This document shows positions 7,029-14,291 of a DNA stretch of 14,556 nt, piece by piece. How positions within the stretch are numbered: the first letter of the stretch is position 1; the number at the start of each line of letters is the position of its first letter. A model generated the notes under the pieces. The model was not told where the DNA came from, ran no database searches, and saw only the letters and a program-made list of their open reading frames with translations. Source of the DNA: Leptolinea sp. (GTDB lineage Bacteria; Chloroflexota; Anaerolineae; Anaerolineales; Anaerolineaceae); the NCBI GenBank assembly GCA_022837205.1, contig JALHEL010000017.1, forward strand, positions 1 to 14,556, given 5' to 3'. Position numbers and translations under genes: made by a program.

Positions 7029-7709
7029 TCAACCGTTTAATCGATTAAAAAACAGTAACAGTCCGGTGATCACCAACAAAGCCCCGCCGATTTTCCGGAC
7101 GACCGGCAACCATTGTCCCCCCTTTTTAATTCGTATCAACAAAAAATCAGCAAACAGCATGATGACCACAAAGGGGATTGCCATTCCGAGTGTATAGAAA
7201 GTCATGTACCAAGCTCCTCGAATCGCAGTTCCGCTGTTCGCAGCCAGAATCAAGACAGAAGCTAAAATCGGACCAATACAAGGAGTCCATCCCAAGCTGA
7301 CAATTAATCCGAGAAAAAAAGCGCTTAAATATTGGTTCTTTCCCGATGAGTTATAACCCGGTGCGTTCCATTTTTCCATAAAATTCAAGCGAAGCACACC
7401 CATTTGATTGAGCCCAAACAAAATTATGATTAATCCGCCGATTCGATGAAATAAGGGATTGCTAAACAACGGAGCAAGACTGCCGGCACCGAATCCGAGT
7501 AAAATAAAGACAAACCCGATTCCCAAAATAAACAGAACGGTTTTCAACAGGTTCCTTCCGGTATCTTTCTTCGCTTCGATTGAATTTTCGGGAGTGGAAG
7601 TATTTGTCAGGATTCCGAAATAAACAGGCAGTAAAGGAAGAATACAGGGACTGAAAAAAGACAAGATCCCGGCTGTAAAGACACTACCTATCATCAGATT
7701 CTGGTTCAT
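7029..7709 (-). CDS. ccdA: CcdA-type transmembrane thiol-disulfide electron carrier
   Basis: This inner-membrane protein of the CcdA/DsbD-beta family has 226 residues and about six helices. It carries electrons from cytoplasmic thioredoxin across the membrane to a thioredoxin-like partner. Two redox cysteines in the standard positions are visible: Cys22 in SFFSPCILPLLP (helix 1) and Cys144 in GWTPCIGP (helix 4). The ATG at 7709 is preceded by AGAAAGG (7717-7723) with 7-base spacing; a TTG at 7715 has no good site. The MsrAB gene follows 13 bases later, so the two form an operon in which CcdA supplies electrons to the TlpA domain. The arrangement is that of the CcdA/Etrx/MsrAB system of streptococci, with the thioredoxin fused here. 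Confidence 0.92.
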   Translation of the reverse strand: MNQNLMIGSVFTAGILSFFSPCILPLLPVYFGILTNTSTPENSIEAKKDTGRNLLKTVLFILGIGFVFILLGFGAGSLAPLFSNPLFHRIGGLIIILFGLNQMGVLRLNFMEKWNAPGYNSSGKNQYLSAFFLGLIVSLGWTPCIGPILASVLILAANSGTAIRGAWYMTFYTLGMAIPFVVIMLFADFLLIRIKKGGQWLPVVRKIGGALLVITGLLLFFNRLNG

Positions 7710-7766
7710 AATCAAACCTTTCTAAAATTTTATTTTAAAGCATCGGACGGAAGGAAAGGAAATATT

Positions 7767-7796
7767 AATATCTTTTTATCATTTAAAGATGATCAA
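7767..7796 (-). promoter_or_regulatory. Possible ccdA-msrAB promoter with internal palindrome
   Basis: On the minus strand TTGATC (7791-7796) and GATATT (7767-7772) are 18 bases apart, each four of six matches to the consensus. ATCTTT and AAAGAT (7770-7775 and 7785-7790) form an inverted repeat with a 9-base spacer inside this region, a place where an operator could lie. Both calls are weak. Confidence 0.27.
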
Positions 7797-7799
7797 TTC

Positions 7800-7843
7800 A
7801 AAAAAAGGTTCATTCTACCTATTTCCGGAAGAATAGAACCTTT
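7800..7843 (-). terminator. Terminator of the Dpp/AnmK-MurQ operon
   Basis: On the minus strand AAAGGTTC (complement of 7836-7843) pairs with GAACCTTT (complement of 7804-7811), extended by TATTCT/AGAAT with a one-base bulge, and is followed by seven T residues (7800-7806). It lies 26 bases after the end of the AnmK-MurQ gene and closes the long operon before ccdA. Confidence 0.8.
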
Positions 7844-7868
7844 AAAGAAAACTTTCTAAAGATTCACT

Positions 7869-9953
7869 TCATTTGGAATTTCGATCTTTTCGCGATAAAA
7901 CGCTCTCAATCGATTTTTCCACAAAACCATCGTTCTGCGACAAAATCAATCTGGCTTCTTCGGGAGATATTCCTGTCTTCTGAACAACAATAGCTGTTTT
8001 TGCTTCACGATTGCATTGAGAGAGCAGTTCTTCGGCCCTGATTGGATCGATTCCGCAAGCTTCGGCTACAATCCGGCGTTGCCGATCAATCAGTTTTTGA
8101 TTGCTCGGCTGCACATCCACCATCAGGTTGCTGTACGTTTTCCCCAACCGTACCATCACAGCTGTGGAAAGTGTGTTCAGAACCATTTTCTGTGCCGTCC
8201 CGGCTTTCATACGGGTCGATCCGGTCAAGGCTTCCGGCCCGACCACCGGGAGAATAGCGATATCACAAAATCGGATAATCTTCCCGTCCGGATTGCAAGC
8301 AACCCCGATCGTTAAAGCTTTTCGCGATTGAGCCTCTTCCAATGCACCTAACACATACGGGGTATTTCCACTTGCCGCGATACCGATCACACAATCTTTT
8401 TCTGTCACGTTTAATTCAATGATCTCGGACGCTCCCAAGACCGGGTCATCTTCCGCATTTTCAATCGATTTCGTTAAGGCATCCAATCCTCCGGCAATTT
8501 TCCCGATCACCCAATCCGGAGAAACACCAAAAGTCGGTAATACTTCCGACGCATCCAGTACCCCCAACCGACCGGAGGTCCCGGCACCGATATAAATCAT
8601 CCTCCCGCCTTGTTTCATTCGTGAAACGATAGCATCGACCGCCGCTGCAATCTGAGGCAAAACCGCCGCAACAGCGCCGGCGACTTTTTGATCTTCCTCA
8701 TTGATTTCCTGAACCAACGCAAGAGTACTCACCCGATCCATATCCGCTGTCGCCGGATTGCGCGCTTCGGTAGGACCGATATTCTCAGAGATATTTTCTC
8801 GTTTCGGAGGCGCCCAGGTGATATTCCCCATAATGACCGGATGTTTTGCACCCGTCGCCGAAGGAATATTTCCGATCCGACGGTGCCAAGTTTCGTATGC
8901 CATTAACGCGAATGCCGTCGCCTCCTTGGCATCCGAAGCAATTCCCAACTCCTCGATGCGCATCACCTTCGAAGGCTTCAGTCGTTCGGCGAGTTCCCGC
9001 ATTAAGGTCGGATTTTTTGCTCCTCCGCCGGATACAATGACCTCACCCGGCATTTTCGGCAGAAAATCCCGATAAGCTTGAGCAATAGTCTCTGCAGTCA
9101 GAGCGGTGATCGTAGCTACATAATCCGCATCGGAAATATTCAAATCCTTTCTGATTTGATTGATTCGTTCGCCCATTTGGACTCCGAATAATTCTCTGCC
9201 GGTTGTTTTGGGCGGTTTTGTCCGATAATAAGGATCTTGCAAAAGCTGGTCGAGGAATGTTCGGTTGACTTTTCCAGACGCGGCGATTTTGCCGTCTTCG
9301 TCAAAGTGTTTTTCCCCTCCCGTAATCTGTTCCACCGCACAATCAATGAGCATATTTCCGGGACCGGTATCAAACGCTATCGGCTCGATATCCGAATATT
9401 CTCGATTCTTCGGCGGCAAAAAGGTAACATTCCCGATTCCCCCGATATTCTGAGCCGCCCGCACTTTTTTCGAATCGGATAACAGCATCACATCCATAAA
9501 GGATACCACCGGGGCACCGTGCCCTCCGGCTGCCATATCGGCATTCCGAAAATGACTCACAACGGGCAACCCCGTAATTTCAGCAATAACCGAAGGATCA
9601 CCCAGCTGCAAAGTGGATGCATCCGGTTCGTTCGCCGGTATATGCCATACCGTCTGACCGTGACAGCCGATGAATCGAACCTGTTCCGGTGAATATCCCA
9701 ATTGCCGGATAGTTTCCAACGCCGCTTCGCCGTAAACACGTCCCAATTTAAAATTTAGGCTGCAGATTCGATCAACTGTCCCTTTTTTCGGATCAAAACA
9801 ATCAAAGATTTCCCTGCGGATCGCTTCCGGAAAAGGCATCTGATGATGACCGATAATTTTCCATTCGAAACGAGGAGGTGCGCCTACTATATCGACCAGT
9901 ACAGCATCGATTCCGTCTACAGAGGTTCCGGACATCATTCCGAGAATAATCAT
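7869..9953 (-). CDS. anmK/murQ: Fused anhydro-MurNAc kinase (AnmK) and MurNAc-6-phosphate etherase (MurQ)
   Basis: This 694-residue cytoplasmic enzyme joins two successive steps of cell-wall recycling. AnmK phosphorylates 1,6-anhydro-MurNAc to MurNAc-6-phosphate; MurQ then removes D-lactate to give GlcNAc-6-phosphate. Residues 1-382 are AnmK, with MSGTSVDGID (7-16), CHGQTVWH, NIGGIGN, FDTGPGN (194-200, Asp195 the catalytic base) and VSGGGAKNPTL. Residues about 393-690 are MurQ with the SIS domain: GAGTSGRLG, ASEVLPTFG with Glu470, ENAED with Glu501, IGIAASGNTPYV and TGSTRMKAGTAQK. The 31-residue spacing of Glu470 and Glu501 equals that of Glu83 and Glu114 in E. coli MurQ, so both halves look active. 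The ATG at 9953 is chosen because AAAGGA (9961-9966) precedes it by 7 bases; GTG at 9977 and ATG at 9974 lack a site. It is the last gene of the Dpp operon. Confidence 0.96.
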   Translation of the reverse strand: MIILGMMSGTSVDGIDAVLVDIVGAPPRFEWKIIGHHQMPFPEAIRREIFDCFDPKKGTVDRICSLNFKLGRVYGEAALETIRQLGYSPEQVRFIGCHGQTVWHIPANEPDASTLQLGDPSVIAEITGLPVVSHFRNADMAAGGHGAPVVSFMDVMLLSDSKKVRAAQNIGGIGNVTFLPPKNREYSDIEPIAFDTGPGNMLIDCAVEQITGGEKHFDEDGKIAASGKVNRTFLDQLLQDPYYRTKPPKTTGRELFGVQMGERINQIRKDLNISDADYVATITALTAETIAQAYRDFLPKMPGEVIVSGGGAKNPTLMRELAERLKPSKVMRIEELGIASDAKEATAFALMAYETWHRRIGNIPSATGAKHPVIMGNITWAPPKRENISENIGPTEARNPATADMDRVSTLALVQEINEEDQKVAGAVAAVLPQIAAAVDAIVSRMKQGGRMIYIGAGTSGRLGVLDASEVLPTFGVSPDWVIGKIAGGLDALTKSIENAEDDPVLGASEIIELNVTEKDCVIGIAASGNTPYVLGALEEAQSRKALTIGVACNPDGKIIRFCDIAILPVVGPEALTGSTRMKAGTAQKMVLNTLSTAVMVRLGKTYSNLMVDVQPSNQKLIDRQRRIVAEACGIDPIRAEELLSQCNREAKTAIVVQKTGISPEEARLILSQNDGFVEKSIESVLSRKDRNSK

Positions 9954-9990
9954 TTTCTTTTCCTTTACTTCCATCACAGAAGGTTGATAT

Positions 9991-10458
9991 TTATCGTAAA
10001 ACTTTCCGCATTATTATTTCGGTGATTCCGGGCTTGACATAATCCGGGATTTCTCCCACCGTTTTATACCCCATGCCTGAATAAAACTTTTGTGCGCCTT
10101 TATTAAAATCCGAAACGGTTAAGAAAACATCGACACTCTTTGTTGCAAGGTATTTTTCTGTTTCTTCGAGAAGTATTTTGCCTATGCCCCGACTTTGTCT
10201 CAGGGGATCAACCCCAATCAACATAATATAAGCCGAACGATTGAAAGCACCTTTCTCCGCCACCCAGCAAAAACCACATACTTCTTCGCCTTCATGAGCA
10301 ATAAAAATCGTCGCCTGTTCCGCATATCCGTTTTGAAATCTTGCCAAGGCACTTTCATAAGTCACATCATAGTGTTGCCAAAGCGAATTTTCGGCCATAA
10401 TTCGTGCACAAGCCGGTATTTCTTCCTCTCGAATTCGAGAAACGCTGACAGAAGACAT
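9991..10458 (-). CDS. GNAT-family N-acetyltransferase
   Basis: This 155-residue cytoplasmic protein transfers an acetyl group from acetyl-CoA to an amine. The coenzyme A loop is at about 82-97 (IGVDPLRQSRGIGKIL, with QxxGxG/A as QSRGIG). The end, FYSGMGYKTVG followed by a PDYVKPG section, is typical of GNAT proteins. The acceptor is unknown. It sits 7 bases after the second permease and 37 bases before the AnmK-MurQ start; its own ribosome site is weak (AGGGGG about 13 bases upstream, overlapping the permease stop), which suggests translation coupled to the permease. Its placement next to AnmK-MurQ suggests an amino sugar, a peptide amine or an amino acid released during recycling, but this is inference. 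Confidence 0.88.
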   Translation of the reverse strand: MSSVSVSRIREEEIPACARIMAENSLWQHYDVTYESALARFQNGYAEQATIFIAHEGEEVCGFCWVAEKGAFNRSAYIMLIGVDPLRQSRGIGKILLEETEKYLATKSVDVFLTVSDFNKGAQKFYSGMGYKTVGEIPDYVKPGITEIIMRKVLR

Positions 10459-10465
10459 CTTTATT

Positions 10466-11362
10466 TCATAACCCCCTTGAACGCAGGCGCGGATCCGTCA
10501 GATCACGAATGGCATCACCGAGCAAATTAAACCCCAATACAGCCAGCATAATAGCCGCACCGGGACCGATCATCAACCATGGAGCCAATTCCATCATAAC
10601 TCTTGATTGACTCAACATGGAACCCCAGGACGGGTTGGGGGGTTGCGTTCCCAATCCCAAATAGCTCAGAGAAGATTCGGTTAAGATTGCCCAAGATAAT
10701 CCCAGGCTGACCTGAACAATCAAAGGAGCTAACGCATTCGGTAAAATATGCCGAAAAATAATCCGCATATTTTTTGCACCGACACATCGGGCAGCTTCAA
10801 TATATTCCATTTCACGAATCTGCAAAACCGAACCGCGCGCGGTTCGAGAGAAAATCGGCAGATAGACAATGGAAATCGCCATCACGGTATTCAAAAAGCC
10901 CGCTCCCAACGCAGCGGAAATGGCTAACGCCAACAGCATCGCCGGAAACGAAAAAATTAAATCCATCAGACGCATGATTAAGCTGTCAAACCAGCCGCCA
11001 TAATATCCGCAAAGCGACCCCAAAAAAGTGCCGATAATTCCCGCGAAGGCGACAGAGACAAAAGCGATCGATAAAGAATTCGTAGCGCCTTTCATCAGTC
11101 GACTCATACAATCTCGGCCCATTTCATCTGTACCGGCCAAGTGTTCGGAAGAGGGCGCTTGTAACCGCTCTTTCGGATAATTTTTTATCGGGTCATACGG
11201 CATCAAATAATCCGAGAAAGCGGCGATCACAATGAAAATAATCACTAAGATCAATCCGATAACTCCGCTTGGATTCCGAAAAAGACGACCCACAGCGGAA
11301 TATTGAAAATTCCTTTTTCTTTGTTGAGACTTCGCTTCTTCAGAGATAAGTTCCCGATTCAT
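10466..11362 (-). CDS. Dpp/Opp-type ABC transporter permease (DppC-like)
   Basis: This is the second inner-membrane permease of a peptide-class ABC importer, 298 residues with six helices. It has the N-terminal OppC extension, GTDEMGRD at 77-84, and the cytoplasmic EAA loop at about 186-212 (EYIEAARCVGAKNMRIIFRHILPN) that contacts the ATPase. It ends with the usual GDAIRDLTDPRLR. It starts 2 bases after the stop of the other permease, with an AAGG about 12 bases upstream, so translation is probably coupled. It forms the membrane channel with that permease. No ATPase gene is nearby, so the ATPases must be supplied from elsewhere. The specific substrate cannot be seen here; context points to cell-wall peptides. 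Confidence 0.95.
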   Translation of the reverse strand: MNRELISEEAKSQQRKRNFQYSAVGRLFRNPSGVIGLILVIIFIVIAAFSDYLMPYDPIKNYPKERLQAPSSEHLAGTDEMGRDCMSRLMKGATNSLSIAFVSVAFAGIIGTFLGSLCGYYGGWFDSLIMRLMDLIFSFPAMLLALAISAALGAGFLNTVMAISIVYLPIFSRTARGSVLQIREMEYIEAARCVGAKNMRIIFRHILPNALAPLIVQVSLGLSWAILTESSLSYLGLGTQPPNPSWGSMLSQSRVMMELAPWLMIGPGAAIMLAVLGFNLLGDAIRDLTDPRLRSRGL

Positions 11363-11364
11363 TT

Positions 11365-12318
11365 TCAGTCATACCTTATCCGCGGATCGGCAAAGCCATA
11401 GGCGACGTCCGCAATCAGATTCACCAGAACAAAATTTGCGGCGATAAACAGAATCGTTCCTTGTACCAGAGCATAATCACGCTGGGAAATTCCGTTCAAC
11501 AGAAATCTTCCCAACCCCGGCAGCGCAAATACTTGTTCGATAATCACTACTCCGCCGAAAAGATATCCGATCTGATAGCCGACTAAGGTAATCACCGGGA
11601 TAAGCGCATTTCGGAGCGCATGCTTAAAGATGGTCACGAACTCTATATTTCCCTTCGCTCTGGAAGTCAGTGCATATTCCTTATTGATTTCTTCCAGTAG
11701 GGAAGAACGCGTTGTCCGCATCACGGAAGCACTGAATGAAAATCCCATACAGATAACGGGAGAGATCACCTGTTTTAGGTTTTGTATCGGATCCTGACTG
11801 AACGGAACATAATTTCCCGCATTTAGCATAATTCCGAAATGAACCGAAAGGAAATAAATGATCATCGTTCCTAACCAAAAACTCGGAGTAGCCAACCCAA
11901 TCATTCCGAAAATCCGAACAATCATATCCATCACGGAACCCCGATACACAGCCGCGATAATCCCAAAAAGAATCCCCAAAATCGTCCCCAGAATGATCGT
12001 CAACATCGTTATCTCGAAAGTCAATGGGAATCGGGCTAAAATTTCTTTCATAACCGGCTGACCGGTTCTAACCGATAATCCAAAATTACCTTGCAACGCA
12101 TTCAACAGCCAGCTGATATATTGATCCGGCAATGATTTATCCAATCCGTAATACGCCCGAAGCGATTCAGCCTGTGCTTCGGTTAGTTGGTATTGTGTTC
12201 CGATCAGCGCACTGATCGTATCACCCGGAATCATATGCATGATCAAAAAAATGGCGATAGATATCCCCAATAATGTGGGGATCGTCTCCAATAATCTTCT
12301 AAAAATGTAATTTCTCAT
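11365..12318 (-). CDS. Dpp/Opp-type ABC transporter permease (DppB-like)
   Basis: This is the first inner-membrane permease, 317 residues with six helices, of the OppB/DppB family. It has the start MRNYIFRRLLETIPTLLGIS, the periplasmic section with LTEAQAESLRAYYGLDKSLP between helices 1 and 2, and the EAA loop at about 209-240 (EYALTSRAKGNIEFVTIFKHALRN), ending in FADPRIRYD. It follows the binding protein after 99 bases that contain two hairpins (12343-12372 and 12397-12416). Its own ribosome site is weak (AATGGT before the ATG), which together with the hairpins suggests less translation than of the binding protein. It pairs with the DppC-like permease. Confidence 0.95.
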   Translation of the reverse strand: MRNYIFRRLLETIPTLLGISIAIFLIMHMIPGDTISALIGTQYQLTEAQAESLRAYYGLDKSLPDQYISWLLNALQGNFGLSVRTGQPVMKEILARFPLTFEITMLTIILGTILGILFGIIAAVYRGSVMDMIVRIFGMIGLATPSFWLGTMIIYFLSVHFGIMLNAGNYVPFSQDPIQNLKQVISPVICMGFSFSASVMRTTRSSLLEEINKEYALTSRAKGNIEFVTIFKHALRNALIPVITLVGYQIGYLFGGVVIIEQVFALPGLGRFLLNGISQRDYALVQGTILFIAANFVLVNLIADVAYGFADPRIRYD

Positions 12319-12342
12319 ACCATTATTCGGAAGAAACCTTAT

Positions 12343-12372
12343 TTCCGGCTCATTCGTCTGAATGAGCCGGAA
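12343..12372 (-). other. Intercistronic stem-loop between binding protein and permease
   Basis: Two 13-base arms (12343-12355 and 12360-12372) are perfectly complementary with a 4-base loop; CCGGCTCATTC pairs with GAATGAGCCGG. The minus strand shows no T run after it, so it is not a classical terminator. It probably stabilises the upstream binding-protein mRNA or slows transcription into the permeases, as in many solute-binding-protein operons. Confidence 0.75.
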
Positions 12373-12396
12373 GATAAATTTTTAGTGCGAAAACGC

Positions 12397-12416
12397 TCCG
12401 GTTCAAAAACACCGGA
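12397..12416 (-). other. Second small hairpin after the binding-protein gene
   Basis: TCCGGT (12397-12402) and ACCGGA (12411-12416) pair with an 8-base A/C-rich loop, directly behind the stop codon of the binding-protein gene. It adds to the larger stem-loop next to it and is probably part of the same mRNA 3' end structure. Confidence 0.4.
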
Positions 12417-12417
12417 A

Positions 12418-13923
12418 TTATTCAAAATATACCTGTCTTAACGACCAGAGAGAACCGTTGGGAGTGGGGACAAATCCTTTCAACGAAGGAACCATCACCC
12501 GATATTCGTACCCGACGTACAACCAAACCCAAGGGGCATTTTCGGCTAAATTCTTCTGAACTTCAAGGTAATAACCTTTTCGAACTTCGGGATCGGTGTA
12601 CGAACGTCCTTCTTCCAAAAGTTTATCAAGTTCCGGACTGCTATAACCCGAAACTTTTTGTAGGTTCCCAGTCGAATGCCAATAGCGCCAGAATGTTCCG
12701 TTCGGATCGGATCCTCCGCCGTTTAAAGCGGTGCAGGCATCAAAATCACCGGCTAACCAGCGATCCACATAAACGCCCAATTCAAGAACCTCGATATTTA
12801 CTTTTATGCCGATTTCGGACAATTGATCCTGAATATTTTGTGCTTCCGCAACAGCGGTCGGCGGTTCATCCGCGGCAGCCATAATCGTAAATTCAACTTG
12901 GGGGTTTCCCGCTTCCGCCAACAAAGCTTTTGATTTTTCCAAATCTTTTTTATAGCAAAACAGGTCATCCAAATTCGCTTTATAAAAAGGCTGTACGGCG
13001 GGCGGAGTTACTTCCCCCTCGCCCAAAGAGGCGACATCCAAGACTTCCTGCCGATCAATGGCACAGGCAATTGCCTGCCGAACTTTCACATTCTTGAAAA
13101 CTTCTCTGCTCGGATTTAACTGTAATACATGGTAAGAAAGAGCCGGAGCTTCCATCACGACAACATTTTTATCTTTGGAAGCGATCATGGCAGTGGCAGG
13201 CTCATTAATCACCGCGAAATCAATCTCACCTGTACGAATTCCGGCCAGAATCGAATCTTCGGAAGGAATAATTCTGAATTCCAGGTTTTTAATCTTCGGC
13301 AACCCTTTCATGAAATATTTTTCATAGGCAACCATTTCGATTTTATTATCCGGTTCCCATTTTTTCATCATATATGGACCGGATCCCATTTCGGTCGTTG
13401 ACAGATCGCCGCCGTTTTCCATAAAAGCCTTCGATAGAATCGCCGCATTGGTCGAAGCCATGTCCACTAAAATGGCGACATTTTTCTCGCCGAAGTTAAA
13501 AACAACCGTTAGATCATCCGGAGTATCGATGGAAGAAATAGCCGTAAATTTTGAACGGGCTGCGGCAGCGGTCTCTTCGTTCAGAATGCGTTCGAAAGAA
13601 TATTTCACATCCGCAGAAGTCACCGGCGAACCGTCATGAAATGTCATCTCCGGAACCAGATGCATCGTCAGATGCATCCCGTCCTCACTCCACTCCCACG
13701 ATTCCGCCATACTCGGCACAACTTCCATATTTTCATTTACTTCAACCAGTTGGCCATACATCATTTCAAGAACTTTCATTGAAGTGAAAGCCGTTTGTTG
13801 ATGAGGATCCATACCGGTCATATCCGTGGCTACACCAATAACCAGTGTATCACCCGCGGCATTAACCGGCAAAACCGCAAAAATCAACAAAAACAGAACA
13901 ACATAAAGAATATTTTTTTTCAT
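12418..13923 (-). CDS. Dpp/Opp-type solute-binding protein (SBP_bac_5 family)
   Basis: This periplasmic 501-residue protein belongs to ABC importers of peptides, opines and nickel (SBP_bac_5). A signal peptide of about 22 residues (MKKNILYVV ... LPVNA, then AGD) is visible; no lipobox Cys follows, so it should be soluble in a periplasm. Family marks are LVIGVATDMTGMDPHQ at the mature N-terminus, WEWSEDGMHLTMHL, TFHDGSPVTSADVKYSFERI, and a later GSGPYMMKKW. The start has a strong AAAGGAG site. It leads the operon whose later genes code for two permeases, a GNAT enzyme and AnmK-MurQ, which suggests that its ligand is a cell-wall-derived muropeptide or anhydro-muropeptide. A di- or oligopeptide is the more conservative alternative. 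Confidence 0.95.
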   Translation of the reverse strand: MKKNILYVVLFLLIFAVLPVNAAGDTLVIGVATDMTGMDPHQQTAFTSMKVLEMMYGQLVEVNENMEVVPSMAESWEWSEDGMHLTMHLVPEMTFHDGSPVTSADVKYSFERILNEETAAAARSKFTAISSIDTPDDLTVVFNFGEKNVAILVDMASTNAAILSKAFMENGGDLSTTEMGSGPYMMKKWEPDNKIEMVAYEKYFMKGLPKIKNLEFRIIPSEDSILAGIRTGEIDFAVINEPATAMIASKDKNVVVMEAPALSYHVLQLNPSREVFKNVKVRQAIACAIDRQEVLDVASLGEGEVTPPAVQPFYKANLDDLFCYKKDLEKSKALLAEAGNPQVEFTIMAAADEPPTAVAEAQNIQDQLSEIGIKVNIEVLELGVYVDRWLAGDFDACTALNGGGSDPNGTFWRYWHSTGNLQKVSGYSSPELDKLLEEGRSYTDPEVRKGYYLEVQKNLAENAPWVWLYVGYEYRVMVPSLKGFVPTPNGSLWSLRQVYFE

Positions 13924-13973
13924 CTTTTCTCCTTTTAATTCTTTTCAATATAGAACGAAACCGTACTGATAAA

Positions 13974-14002
13974 ACCTTATCTGAAAATTTTCTTTTTGTC
14001 AA
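13974..14002 (-). promoter_or_regulatory. Promoter of the Dpp/AnmK-MurQ operon
   Basis: On the minus strand a perfect TTGACA (complement of 13997-14002) is followed after 17 bases by TAAGGT (complement of 13974-13979), a half-matching -10. It ends about 50 bases before the binding-protein start. A short inverted repeat GATAA-N4-TTATC (13968-13981) overlaps the -10 and could be an operator. Confidence 0.5.
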
Positions 14003-14111
14003 ATGAAGCCGACCGGCTCGCCGGCGACCCTGTTCGATTCTTCTGCGTTCTTTTTCAGTTTGCGGGAGGAGAGATTATCCAATCAAGTTAATTTCTCCGT
14101 AATATTCTTCC

Positions 14112-14140
14112 ATTATAATTTGTTGTACTTTTTATATGAA
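14112..14140 (-). promoter_or_regulatory. Second possible promoter of the Dpp operon
   Basis: On the minus strand TATAAT (complement of 14112-14117, perfect) is preceded, 17 bases away, by TTCATA (complement of 14135-14140), four of six matches. It would give a leader of about 180 bases before the binding-protein gene. The match is as good as that of the closer promoter, so which one is used is open. Confidence 0.35.
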
Positions 14141-14230
14141 CAGTTCGGTTTTTTATCGAAAACTTACCGGGTCGGAAGAAATGCCAAATTAACTCAAAAC
14201 ACCGAAACAAAACCGACATAATTCTTCCGT
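14141..14230. other. Intergenic stretch with complementary segments
   Basis: The roughly 290 bases between the Dpp operon and the divergent EamA gene hold no plausible gene. Two pairs of exact complements are seen: TCGGTTTT (14145-14152) with AAAACCGA (14209-14216), and CGGAAGAA (14173-14180) with TTCTTCCG (14222-14229). They interlock, so both could not form as simple nested stems. They might be a structured leader or protein sites, or chance in an A/T-rich region. Confidence 0.25.
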
Positions 14231-14291
14231 AATTCAGGTTTTCAGGATCCCGATCCAAACATTTAATTAGATACCTACTCTGGGAAATAGG

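Noticed and set aside
8758..9075. Plus-strand open frame of 105 codons inside AnmK-MurQ
   Set aside because: It lies opposite clear, conserved AnmK coding sequence, has no ribosome site and matches no family.
10195..10530. Plus-strand open frame of 111 codons opposite the GNAT gene and the permease end
   Set aside because: It is antisense to two recognisable genes and has no own signals.
12343..12372. Reading the large intercistronic hairpin as a transcription terminator
   Set aside because: No U-run follows on the minus strand and the genes downstream are clearly part of the same unit.
14003..14221. 72-codon frame in the intergenic region before the divergent EamA gene
   Set aside because: There is no ribosome site before its ATG, composition is poor for a protein, and it overlaps the promoter candidates.
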